A stretch of 22,225 nt of DNA, taken from assembly GCA_030917445.1 (NCBI GenBank), contig JAUPUR010000043.1:1-22225 (forward strand), written 5' to 3'. Each line of letters begins with the position of its first letter. Within the stretch, counting starts at the first letter, position 1. This document shows positions 7,714-15,131 of this stretch, in pieces. The stretch is from Patescibacteria group bacterium (GTDB lineage: Bacteria; Patescibacteriota; Microgenomatia; Levybacterales; UBA12049). The notes beneath the pieces were generated by a model. The model did no database searches. It saw nothing but the letters and a program-made list of their open reading frames with translations, and was not told the DNA's origin. A program made the translations under genes and the position numbers.

Positions 7714-9471
7714 CTAGAGACAGTCTTCTCTGTATCTCTTTTCATGCATATTAAAAAAAGATGAAGAAGTTGCATTATATTGTGCTAGGAATTGAAGTGC
7801 ATCACAATTCTGAGGATCTATTGCTAAAAGTTTTTCAACGAGATGGACTTGGTTTTGTACATCAGCTGTCAGGACAAAGAAATTAAGCGCACGAAGAATA
7901 TCTTTTTTTCCACCATTATGAAGTGAAGTCATTCTGAGATTATCATGAGGCTGAGCAAACCTTTTTATAATTGCAGCATTTTTCTTAACGTCTTTAACAA
8001 GAATAATCACATAGGGATCAAGGTAGACTGTTTTCCATGAAGGATTTTGAATAATATCCTGAAGGAATTTTTGCGCCCATGGTGTCATATCAGTGTGTGA
8101 GAAAAAAATTGTATTAAACGCATATTTTTTATCGTAAGTTTTAAACAGCTCAGGATCTTCTTGGAGAGGGATGTACACTTCTTGAATAAAATCAGCGGGG
8201 TATGCTTCAGGTCGTCCATCAATGAATACTTTTTCTTTGGGGTAAAGTCGAAAAATGAGATAACTTCCGATATCAAAGTTATTAAATAGAGGTCCTTGAA
8301 GTTTGTTCTGTATAAAAAAGTTGACACCTGGTGTTGCGCCCGTATCTGGTTTCGCTTCTAGTGTTTTGAGAGACGAAATGTGAAGAATTTGAAAAAGGAG
8401 TATGAATAAAATCAATAATCGCAAGGAATAAAGAGGTAGCTTTTTCAGATGCAGTTGAGGGAAAAGTGAAATTATTTTGACTATTGTTTGTGTTAAGAGG
8501 TATGAGAAAGTAGGAAGAATTGCGAACACAAATAGTGGAAAGTTTCTGACTGCAGCAAAACTAATCATAGTAAATGAAATAATTAAAAGAATATCGATAA
8601 GACGAATTTTTTTAAAAGAGATAATCATGCAAATGATAAGAGATGCAAGAGTGAGAAGAAGGTATGTGAACGATGATTTATAAAACCCCAGTGATGCGAG
8701 GAAAAATGGTGTTTGATTTTCTTCAATAGTATATCCGTAATTTGAAAATACTGTGAAAGGGTAGAAAGCTCCTTGAAGGAAGTGAGGGTTGAGAAGGGTT
8801 GCTATGAGACACAGAATAAGTGTCAAAAATAGGGAGACATTTTTTTTATTGCTAACATCTCCTTTAGTTTTTATCAAATTATCAATAAAGAAAAGACCAA
8901 GTATTCCTATGCCTATTGGAAAATAAATATGTGAATTTACCCAGAGGACTGAAATGAAAGGAAGAACAAAAAGAAGATTTGTTTTTTTGGCATAATTCTT
9001 AAAGAGAATAAAGACAAAAATACTCAGGAAAAGAAAACTAAAAAGCTCTGGCCTTATATCGGTTCTTTCAAAAAGGATGCGCAGGAAGAGTGCACTTGAG
9101 AAGATGACCGCCAGCGTGTGTGCATTCTTTTGTGAAGTCTTGAAAACAAGTAAAGATGCTGTAAAAACCAGGAGAAGTGAAAGTATCATGAGTCCGTTAT
9201 AAGAAAAGTGATTATAAATAACAGCAAAAATTATTTCGGGAAGATAATGATGGTTGATAAAAGGGAAAGATGGGTGTGTATATGAAAAGAGGTTAATTGA
9301 AGGGATAACTTTATTTTCAAGAATAATGTTTCCGGTGAGAATGTGTCTCCCAAGATCTTGAGTTATGGCAGAAATAGTATGAAAGTATCCTACAAAAAGG
9401 AGGACACCCAAAAGCAAAACTGATAGCCATGAGAAGAGATTTGTCGAGATGGATTTATTCTCTGTTCTCAT
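7714..9471 (-). CDS. polytopic membrane protein, GT-C glycosyltransferase-like
   Basis: I cannot name the exact family. The 585-residue protein has roughly ten hydrophobic segments within residues 12-365, then a soluble C-terminal domain of about 200 residues. The first loop holds an acidic motif, TQDLGRH (Asp39), followed by a paired histidine (NHHYLPEI, 73-80). This layout is typical of GT-C enzymes, which use lipid-phosphate sugar donors on the outer face of the membrane. The soluble part has a VFIDGRPEAYP motif (415-425) and ends in a possible TPR-like helix pair (about 523-565). Its start overlaps the end of the serine hydrolase gene by 17 bases, so the two are probably translated as a pair. 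Attachment of a sugar to an envelope polymer or protein is a guess. Confidence 0.7.
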   Translation of the reverse strand: MRTENKSISTNLFSWLSVLLLGVLLFVGYFHTISAITQDLGRHILTGNIILENKVIPSINLFSYTHPSFPFINHHYLPEIIFAVIYNHFSYNGLMILSLLLVFTASLLVFKTSQKNAHTLAVIFSSALFLRILFERTDIRPELFSFLFLSIFVFILFKNYAKKTNLLFVLPFISVLWVNSHIYFPIGIGILGLFFIDNLIKTKGDVSNKKNVSLFLTLILCLIATLLNPHFLQGAFYPFTVFSNYGYTIEENQTPFFLASLGFYKSSFTYLLLTLASLIICMIISFKKIRLIDILLIISFTMISFAAVRNFPLFVFAILPTFSYLLTQTIVKIISLFPQLHLKKLPLYSLRLLILFILLFQILHISSLKTLEAKPDTGATPGVNFFIQNKLQGPLFNNFDIGSYLIFRLYPKEKVFIDGRPEAYPADFIQEVYIPLQEDPELFKTYDKKYAFNTIFFSHTDMTPWAQKFLQDIIQNPSWKTVYLDPYVIILVKDVKKNAAIIKRFAQPHDNLRMTSLHNGGKKDILRALNFFVLTADVQNQVHLVEKLLAIDPQNCDALQFLAQYNATSSSFFNMHEKRYREDCL

Positions 9472-10315
9472 AAAATTTCAATATAGTTTTCCCGATTTCT
9501 CCGATAGTCTTCTTTACTGTGTCTTCGTCCGTTCCGATGTCTGATGTAAAAATTGCAATAGAGTAGGATTTATCATGATACTCAATTATTCCAATGTCAT
9601 GAAGACTTCCCACGGCATCACCAGTTTTGTGATATATGACCGCGTCTTGTGGTAACTGAGACGGAAGTCTATCCTCAATATCTGTCTCATTCATAAATCC
9701 TAAAAGCTCTTTTGTCTTGGGTTTTGAGGTAATTTTTTCGTTATAGATAAGTGAGAAGAGAAGCGACATGTCTTCAGGAGATGTAAGATTTTCTTCCATT
9801 TCAGTTTGAGTCATTCCAAGTTCTTCAATTGTATTTTGTATGACCTCTGTTCCAATTCGATTACTTAAAATATGCGCAGCAGTGTTATCTGATTGTTTCA
9901 GTGCTAGTTTTGCAAGAGTTTTAAGTGAGTATGTGCTACCTGGTTTTTGGTAGCGAAGGCTTCCAGTACCATAGTCTTGAATATCAACTTCTTGAAGTGT
10001 AATCTGTTCGTCAAAATTAATTTTGCCTTTATGTTCAAGATAGTAGAGAACCGCAACTATGGGAACCTTATTGACACTTGCAGCAGTAAAGAGTTCTTGT
10101 TCATTTATACCAAAGGATTTTTCTTCTGTGAGGTCGGTGAAATAGATTCCATAATTTCCCTTTTTATCTTTTACGATTTTTTCAATTTCTTTTTTTAGAT
10201 CTTCATGATATCTCTCAGGGGAGTTCATAACTGTAAAGCGGGGCAGCGAAGGAATATTTCTTCCAATTAATAGAACAACGAGAGTATAAATGAGGATCGT
10301 AAAGAGTTTTCGCAT
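9455..10315 (-). CDS. class A beta-lactamase-like serine hydrolase, membrane-anchored
   Basis: The 286-residue protein begins with a signal-anchor helix (about 5-18) and then a penicillin-binding fold. The three signature motifs are present: SVNK (Ser80-Lys83), SDN (142-144) and KTG (230-232). The spacing from SDN to the following SPEDM segment is about 15 residues shorter than in TEM-type enzymes, so the omega loop that carries the deacylating Glu166 seems to be missing. That argues against an efficient beta-lactamase and for a DD-peptidase-like or other envelope serine hydrolase. The active domain should lie outside the cytoplasmic membrane. It overlaps the GT-C-like gene by 17 bases, suggesting a shared envelope role. 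Confidence 0.85.
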   Translation of the reverse strand: MRKLFTILIYTLVVLLIGRNIPSLPRFTVMNSPERYHEDLKKEIEKIVKDKKGNYGIYFTDLTEEKSFGINEQELFTAASVNKVPIVAVLYYLEHKGKINFDEQITLQEVDIQDYGTGSLRYQKPGSTYSLKTLAKLALKQSDNTAAHILSNRIGTEVIQNTIEELGMTQTEMEENLTSPEDMSLLFSLIYNEKITSKPKTKELLGFMNETDIEDRLPSQLPQDAVIYHKTGDAVGSLHDIGIIEYHDKSYSIAIFTSDIGTDEDTVKKTIGEIGKTILKFYENRE

Positions 10316-10330
10316 GGGATTGACTTTCTT

Positions 10331-10359
10331 ATTAAAGCGAAGCTTATTGAGCTTGTCAA
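10331..10359 (-). promoter_or_regulatory. sigma70-type promoter of the serine hydrolase / GT-C pair
   Basis: Minus-strand TTGACA (10359-10354) is followed after 17 bases by TTTAAT (10336-10331). The ATG is 15 bases further on, giving a leader of about eight bases. It lies in the gap after the yifB stop codon. Confidence 0.6.
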
Positions 10360-10372
10360 ACTTTTTCTGAAG

Positions 10373-11896
10373 CTATGCTCTATATTGTAGAGCTTCAGAA
10401 ATATGTGACGGTAAAATGATTGGCGCACCTTCAAGATCAGCAATTGTCTGTGCAACTTTAATTGTTCGATAGTATGCTCGTCCTGAAAGTTTTAACATCT
10501 CAACCGCTTTGCGAAGAAGAACAATGCAGTCATCTGAAAGAGGTGTATAAAGTCGAATACCCTTTGTACTAAGTTCTGCATTTGATAGATAGGGTGAATC
10601 TTTATATCGTTCTTGTTGTCGTTCTCGAGCAAGTGTTACTCGCTTCCTTACCTCATATGATGATTCACTTTTATCCGTTGTTTTCTCTGTAAGCCTTTCA
10701 ACTTTTACTGCAGGAACGGTAAGATGGAGATCAATGCGATCAAGAAGTGGCCCTGAAATTTTTTTCTGATAACGGAGAACGCTTGAAGGGAGGCAACTAC
10801 ACTCTTTTGTTTCATCTCCAAAATATCCACATGCGCAAGGATTTTGAGCAGCAATTAACATACATTTTGCTGGGAAATTAACTTTTCCTTGAGATCTTGC
10901 AATATGGACGACACCATCTTCAATAGGTTGCCTCAGTGTTTCAAGGACATGGCGTGGGAATTCTGGCAGTTCATCAAGAAAAAGTACACCTCGATGGGCA
11001 AGAGTAATTTCACCTGGACGAGGAGTTGATCCCCCTCCGATAAGACCAACTAAGGAAGTTGTGTGGTGAGGAGAGCGAAATGGTCGAGTAGAGATAATAT
11101 CTCCATGCGGCAGGAGTCCAGAGATACTATAAATTTTTGTTACCTCAAGTGCTTCCTGAAAGGTAAGAGGAGGGAGGATGGAAGGGAGAGTTCGCGCGAG
11201 AAGCGTTTTTCCAGCACCTGGTGGCCCTTTAAGAAGAAGATTGTGACCGCCTGCGGCCGCAATTTCGAGTGCTCTTTTTGCTTGCTCTTGCCCTTTGATA
11301 TCGCTCATATCAAAGTCATAAGTGAGATCAGTACTTTGTGAAAAAGGAGTATAGGGAAGAGGATTAAGTGGAAGTTGATGTGATAAATGTTTGAAAAGAG
11401 AGAGGAGGGAGGAAATTGCATAGAGAGTAAGACCTTCTATTACCTGAGCTTCTCGAGCATTTTTTTCTGGTAAAAAGAGTGTTGAGTAATTAAACTTTTT
11501 TGCCATGAGCGCTTGAGGTAAAACTCCAGGAACAGCTCGAACATCACCATTTAGTGAAAGTTCGCCTGTTATGACTGCGTTGCTGAGATCAGCTTGAAGT
11601 TGTCCTGATGCAATGAGTATGCCTACTGCTATTGGTAAATCAAAGTAGGGCCCTTCTTTTGGAAGGTCTGCTGGCGCTAAGTTAACAGTGATACGTTTTG
11701 CTGGGAAATCAGCTCCAGAATTTTTAATAGCTGAACGAACCCGTTCTTTTGCTTCGTCAACAGACTTATCTGGGAGCCCAACAATAGTAAAAGAGGGGAG
11801 GCCTTGAGAGGCAATATCAACCTCCACTTCGATAGGAAGTGCATCAAGCCCAACAACTGCAGAAGAAAATATCTTTGCAAGCATGACTATACTCAT
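10373..11896 (-). CDS. yifB: YifB/ComM family Mg-chelatase-like AAA+ ATPase
   Basis: In the characterised ComM proteins this family is a hexameric helicase that aids integration of incoming DNA during natural transformation. The 507-residue protein has the N-terminal Lon-protease-like domain (about 20-165; TIVGLPDKSVDEAKERV, NLAPADLPKEG), the Mg-chelatase AAA+ core with Walker A GPPGAGKT (224-231), a later LFLDELPEF Walker B, a four-cysteine motif CACGYFGD...CSC, and the C-terminal SGRAYYRTIKVAQTIADLEG domain. Two starts are possible. ATG 11896 is eight bases after a TATAAT; ATG 11884 gives the usual family opening MLAK. I keep the first because of the promoter spacing. It is divergent from the SPFH gene. 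A link to competence here is inference. Confidence 0.93.
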   Translation of the reverse strand: MSIVMLAKIFSSAVVGLDALPIEVEVDIASQGLPSFTIVGLPDKSVDEAKERVRSAIKNSGADFPAKRITVNLAPADLPKEGPYFDLPIAVGILIASGQLQADLSNAVITGELSLNGDVRAVPGVLPQALMAKKFNYSTLFLPEKNAREAQVIEGLTLYAISSLLSLFKHLSHQLPLNPLPYTPFSQSTDLTYDFDMSDIKGQEQAKRALEIAAAGGHNLLLKGPPGAGKTLLARTLPSILPPLTFQEALEVTKIYSISGLLPHGDIISTRPFRSPHHTTSLVGLIGGGSTPRPGEITLAHRGVLFLDELPEFPRHVLETLRQPIEDGVVHIARSQGKVNFPAKCMLIAAQNPCACGYFGDETKECSCLPSSVLRYQKKISGPLLDRIDLHLTVPAVKVERLTEKTTDKSESSYEVRKRVTLARERQQERYKDSPYLSNAELSTKGIRLYTPLSDDCIVLLRKAVEMLKLSGRAYYRTIKVAQTIADLEGAPIILPSHISEALQYRA

Positions 11897-11904
11897 AGTA
11901 ACGA

Positions 11905-11910
11905 ATTATA
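11905..11910 (-). promoter_or_regulatory. -10 element of yifB
   Basis: Minus-strand TATAAT (11910-11905) lies eight bases before the ATG at 11896 and 20 before the alternative ATG at 11884. No clear -35 is visible. Confidence 0.45.
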
Positions 11911-11951
11911 AAAAAAAGAAAAGGGGATAGTAGGGGATATACCTTATATAG

Positions 11952-11957
11952 TATAAT
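11952..11957 (+). promoter_or_regulatory. -10 element of the SPFH gene
   Basis: TATAAT lies six bases before the ATG at 11964, the spacing expected for a leaderless transcript. It faces away from the yifB -10 across about 40 bases. Confidence 0.55.
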
Positions 11958-11963
11958 AAATAT

Positions 11964-12728
11964 ATGGAATTAATTATATTGCTACCAATTTTATTTATTA
12001 TTCTTATTTCAATAAAACAAATAAATCAGTACGAAAGGGGAATCAAATTCTCATTCGGTAAATATACGGGAATGATGCAGCCTGGGTGGAGACTCGTTTT
12101 ACCTATTGTTCAAGGATACAGAAGGGTGGATATCAGAACCAAAGCAGTTGATGTTCCAGATCAGGAAGCAATTACCAAAGACAACGTTTCAGCACGTATA
12201 TCTGCAGTTATTTATTACAAGGTTGTAGATGCTTCAAAGGCAGTGCTTGAAGTAGAGGATTTTTACTTTGCTATTCATCAACTTGCTCAAACAACAATGA
12301 GAAATGTGATTGGTGAGGTTGAGTTAAATGATCTTCTGGCTAATAGAGATAAAATAGCAAGTCGAATTAGTGATATTGTGCGTGAGACAACAGGAGGGTG
12401 GGGGATTGAGGTACTTTCTGTTGAGCTGAAAGATATAATTCTTCCAGAGGACATGAAAAGGACGATGGCAAAACAAGCTGAAGCAGAAAGAGAGAAGAAA
12501 GCAACAATTATTAATTCAGAAGGGGAGGTTATTGCTGCAGAAAATCTTGCAAAAGCAGCACATTTGATGGCTAAGGCACCAGGTGCGCTTCATCTTCGAA
12601 CACTTAATTCAATAAATGATATTTCCAGTGATCAGTCAAATACAGTGGTTTTTGTAACTCCAATTGAAATTCTTCGTGCAATTGAAGGCGTTGCTGACTC
12701 AGTTTTGAAAAAAAGATCCTCAAAATAG
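11964..12728 (+). CDS. SPFH/band 7 (slipin-like) membrane protein
   Basis: Stomatin/slipin-type proteins form oligomeric membrane-associated assemblies that organise membrane microdomains. The 254-residue protein has an N-terminal hydrophobic anchor (about 2-18). The SPFH domain follows (about 20-180; INQYERGIKFSFGKY, PGWRLVLPIVQGYRRVDIRT, and DIILPEDMKRTMAKQAEAER near 153-172), then an Ala/Glu-rich helix (about 165-200) and a short C-terminal domain. The family signature around the YERGI and PEDMKR motifs is clear. The NfeD-like partner often found beside slipins is not present. It is isolated between divergent yifB and guaB. Confidence 0.93.
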   Translation: MELIILLPILFIILISIKQINQYERGIKFSFGKYTGMMQPGWRLVLPIVQGYRRVDIRTKAVDVPDQEAITKDNVSARISAVIYYKVVDASKAVLEVEDFYFAIHQLAQTTMRNVIGEVELNDLLANRDKIASRISDIVRETTGGWGIEVLSVELKDIILPEDMKRTMAKQAEAEREKKATIINSEGEVIAAENLAKAAHLMAKAPGALHLRTLNSINDISSDQSNTVVFVTPIEILRAIEGVADSVLKKRSSK

Positions 12729-12787
12729 ATTGATTCCTCAAGATTAATAGAATAGAAGGAGAGTGGGGGAAGTAGAAAAAAATACGA

Positions 12788-12854
12788 ATGATACACTTTG
12801 ATCTATTTGATATAGTATGATACAGTTTTCACAGAGAGTTTGAGAATTTTCACA
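12788..12854 (+). repeat. paired short direct repeats upstream of guaB
   Basis: This lies in the longest intergenic gap (12729-12935). ATGATACA occurs at 12788-12795 and 12817-12824. TTTTCACA occurs at 12826-12833 and 12847-12854, exactly 21 bases apart, or two helical turns, so a protein could bind both on one face. I see no start codon with a usable ribosome site and no terminator hairpin in the gap. Confidence 0.4.
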
Positions 12855-12884
12855 AAGTGCGTCGATTGTATAAAATTGCATAGG

Positions 12885-12893
12885 TGTGGATAA
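12885..12893 (-). promoter_or_regulatory. DnaA-box-like site upstream of the guaB promoter
   Basis: The minus strand reads TTATCCACA, a perfect match to the TTATNCACA DnaA-box consensus, eight bases upstream of the guaB -35. The two TTTTCACA repeats nearby match the box less well. The E. coli gua operon is reported to be controlled by DnaA, so a regulatory role is plausible. A single 9-mer can also occur by chance. Confidence 0.35.
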
Positions 12894-12900
12894 CTTTATC

Positions 12901-12930
12901 TTGACATCATATGCATGTGAGAGATAAGAT
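12901..12930 (+). promoter_or_regulatory. sigma70-type promoter of guaB
   Basis: TTGACA (12901-12906) is followed after 18 bases by TAAGAT (12925-12930), and the ATG is only five bases on. This is the clearest leaderless promoter in the window because both boxes are present. Confidence 0.7.
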
Positions 12931-12935
12931 ATTTT

Positions 12936-14075
12936 ATGGATACAAAGAAGTTGATAAAGGGTCTGACCTTTGATGATGTTCTCCTCCTTCCAGGCTTTAC
13001 AGATTTTGAAAGATCACAAATTGATCTTTCTACTCCTCTTACAAAAACTATAACCCTTAAAATTCCTTTTGTTTCATCCCCGATGGACACAGTAACTGAG
13101 GCAAATTTGGCCATAGCACTCGCTACTATAGGGGGTATTGGCATTATTCATCGTAATCTGCCAATTGCTCATCAGGCTCGTGAGGTTGAACAGGTGAAAA
13201 AAAAGAAGCTTTTGGTTGGTGCAGCTGTCGGTGCTAGCAAAGACGCAAAAGAACGTATTGAAGCACTGGTAAAAGCAAAAGTTGATGTGATTGTTGTTGA
13301 CTCTGCTCATGGCTTCTCCACCGGTGTGATAGAGACAACAAAATGGATCAAGCAAAAATATTCTACGACGCAAGTGATCACAGGAAGTGTTGCGACATTT
13401 GAGGGTGCAAAGGCACTTATCGAGGCTGGTGCTGATGCTTTGAGGGTCGGTATGGGACCTGGAGCAATTTGTACAACTCGAATAATTTCTGGTATGGGTG
13501 TTCCACAAATTACTGCGCTGAGAGATACAGTGAAAGCAGCAAGAGACAAAAAGATTCCTGTTATCGCAGACGGAGGGATTAAGTACTCTGGAGATATTGT
13601 GAAAGCGCTTGCAACAGGTGCGTCTGCAGTGATGATGGGATCATTTTTTGCTTCATGTAAAGAATCCCCTGGAAAAGTTGTTTCTCTCCCCCGCTCTCAA
13701 GTACCTCATAGATTTCAGAGTATATTAACAGAGAAAAAAACATATCTTTTCAAAACATATAGAGGAATGGGTTCAGTTGGTGCGATGAAGCAAGGGGCAA
13801 AGATTAAGTCAGAAGATGAATTTCATGGAAAAAGCTACTATAAAGAGCGTGTACTTGTTGCAGAAGGAGTAGAAGGTCTTGTTCCAGTGAAAGGAACGGT
13901 TGAAGAGGTTGTTTCACAGGCAATTGGAGGAATTCGTTCAGGTATGTTCTATATCGGTGCAAAGACAGTGCAAGAGCTATCGCAAAAGGCAACTTTTATT
14001 CAGATTACTCAAGCCTCACTTACTGAGTCTCATCCCCACGATATTTTGATTACGGATGCTGGTAAAAATTATTAA
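12936..14075 (+). CDS. guaB: IMP dehydrogenase lacking the CBS (Bateman) domain
   Basis: Oxidises IMP to XMP with NAD+, the committed step to GMP. The 379-residue TIM-barrel protein has the FDDVLLLPG opening, SSPMDTV, the IMP-binding catalytic loop GPGAICTTR (Cys179), ADGGIKYSGD, YRGMGSVGAM, and the flap region EGVEGLVPVKG with its C-terminal IGGIRSGMFYIGA. These wordings are of IMPDH, not of GMP reductase. Most IMPDHs are near 490 residues because two CBS repeats sit after the second strand; here EVEQVKKKKLLVGAAVG joins directly, with no CBS module. About 18 extra residues lie between PGKVV and the KTYRGMG motif (about 250-268). The stop codon overlaps that of the convergent deaminase gene. 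Confidence 0.94.
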   Translation: MDTKKLIKGLTFDDVLLLPGFTDFERSQIDLSTPLTKTITLKIPFVSSPMDTVTEANLAIALATIGGIGIIHRNLPIAHQAREVEQVKKKKLLVGAAVGASKDAKERIEALVKAKVDVIVVDSAHGFSTGVIETTKWIKQKYSTTQVITGSVATFEGAKALIEAGADALRVGMGPGAICTTRIISGMGVPQITALRDTVKAARDKKIPVIADGGIKYSGDIVKALATGASAVMMGSFFASCKESPGKVVSLPRSQVPHRFQSILTEKKTYLFKTYRGMGSVGAMKQGAKIKSEDEFHGKSYYKERVLVAEGVEGLVPVKGTVEEVVSQAIGGIRSGMFYIGAKTVQELSQKATFIQITQASLTESHPHDILITDAGKNY

Positions 14076-15094
14076 AGATATGACGAGAGTCCTTTTTGTG
14101 GAGCAAACGCACTTTCAAATGCAATTTTATTACTTCTTTTCAATTCAGCTTCAGTCATAATTTTGTGCTTGAGTAAAAATGAAAACTGCCTCTTTAAGTG
14201 CGCTCTTTCAATCATCTCTGGCCAATCAGTATTTATTGTAAAAAGAACGTTGTGTTCAATAAGTGTTCTTATGATAAATGTTAGTTCCTCAATATTCTCC
14301 ACAGCTTGTGTAACAAGATTTGAGAGAGGACAAATTTCAAGTACTACTTCCCTTTTTACAATTTCCTTTAGCAATTTTCTGTCATAAGCAGCCATAATGC
14401 CATGTCCAATTCTTTGAGGAGAGATTGTCTCAAGTGCTTCCCAAACGTCATTGGCGTTTTTGACCTCCCCTGTATGTGCTGTTATTTTAAGTCCATGTTT
14501 TTTTGCTTTTGCAATAAGTTTTTTATATGTCTCAAAATGAAACGATTTGGTCGCCGGACCAGCAAAATCAAGCCCTACGACACCTCGTCTGCGATACTTA
14601 ATTGCTTTCTCAACAATGATCTCATTTTGTTCAAAACTAAATTCTCTTGCGAGGCAAAAAATAATACCAGCTGAGAGCCGAGGGTACTCAAGTAACGCTC
14701 TCTCCATTCCTCGAATCATAGCCATAATGACATGGTCAAGATCAATTGTGCCATTGTGATTATGTTTCATTGGGTTATTCCGAAGTTCGATAAGCGTAAT
14801 ATTATTTGAACGGTAAGCTCCACTCATAATTTCATACGTTGCTTCTTCAACTGCATGTGTACCAGAAGACAATCGGTCCAATAGTGGATGGTAAATATCT
14901 TTAAAATACTTCTCCATCGGTACAGTATGTTCGAGAGATAGTCGGATAAAGTCACGAAACTCATGGTAGTCTTTTTGAGGAAGTTTAAATCCTTGATCAT
15001 GTGCGATCTTCCAGTAGATACCAGGATGAATTGCTGCGCCAAGATGTGTATGAAGTTCTGCTAGTGGATATGTAGGGGTAAAGGAACCTTCCAT
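14072..15094 (-). CDS. adenosine-deaminase-family enzyme, substrate uncertain
   Basis: Zn-dependent aminohydrolase of the adenosine/adenine deaminase family, removing the 6-amino group of a purine compound. The metal and catalytic motifs are present: HTHLG near the N-terminus, HTGE, RIGHG, CPLSN and NTDWPE. Two positions differ from true adenosine deaminases: the Asp after the first HxHL (binds the ribose 5'-OH) is Gly, and the second Asp of TDDP (contacts N7) is Trp. Adenosine should therefore not be assumed. An in-frame ATG at 15109 adds five residues, but the start at 15094 stands five bases after an extended -10. It follows purA by 37 bases from this start (22 from the earlier ATG) on the same strand and meets guaB tail to tail. 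Confidence 0.88.
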   Translation of the reverse strand: MEGSFTPTYPLAELHTHLGAAIHPGIYWKIAHDQGFKLPQKDYHEFRDFIRLSLEHTVPMEKYFKDIYHPLLDRLSSGTHAVEEATYEIMSGAYRSNNITLIELRNNPMKHNHNGTIDLDHVIMAMIRGMERALLEYPRLSAGIIFCLAREFSFEQNEIIVEKAIKYRRRGVVGLDFAGPATKSFHFETYKKLIAKAKKHGLKITAHTGEVKNANDVWEALETISPQRIGHGIMAAYDRKLLKEIVKREVVLEICPLSNLVTQAVENIEELTFIIRTLIEHNVLFTINTDWPEMIERAHLKRQFSFLLKHKIMTEAELKRSNKIAFESAFAPQKGLSSYL

Positions 15095-15099
15095 AAGTG

Positions 15100-15108
15100 A
15101 TTTTAGCA
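15100..15108 (-). promoter_or_regulatory. extended -10 promoter of the deaminase gene
   Basis: Minus-strand TGc-TAAAAT (15108-15100) lies five bases before the ATG at 15094. Its TG comes from the upstream in-frame ATG (15109), so both cannot be the normal start if this promoter is used. Confidence 0.45.
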
Positions 15109-15131
15109 TGATTTCTAAAACATATTAACCC

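Noticed and set aside
12762..12800. Tiny ORF after an AGGAGA sequence in the gap before guaB
   Set aside because: The GTG start is too close to the purine run for ribosome binding, and the product would be only 12 residues.
12788..12893. Possible replication origin upstream of guaB
   Set aside because: Only one perfect DnaA box and two weak ones; no AT-rich unwinding block with iterons and no dnaA, dnaN or parAB neighbours. Kept as a possible regulatory site only.
12936..14075. GMP reductase instead of IMP dehydrogenase, because the CBS domains are missing
   Set aside because: The catalytic loop GPGAICTTR, the YRGMGSVGAM motif and the EGVEGLVPVKG flap follow IMPDH wording, and guaA is close by.
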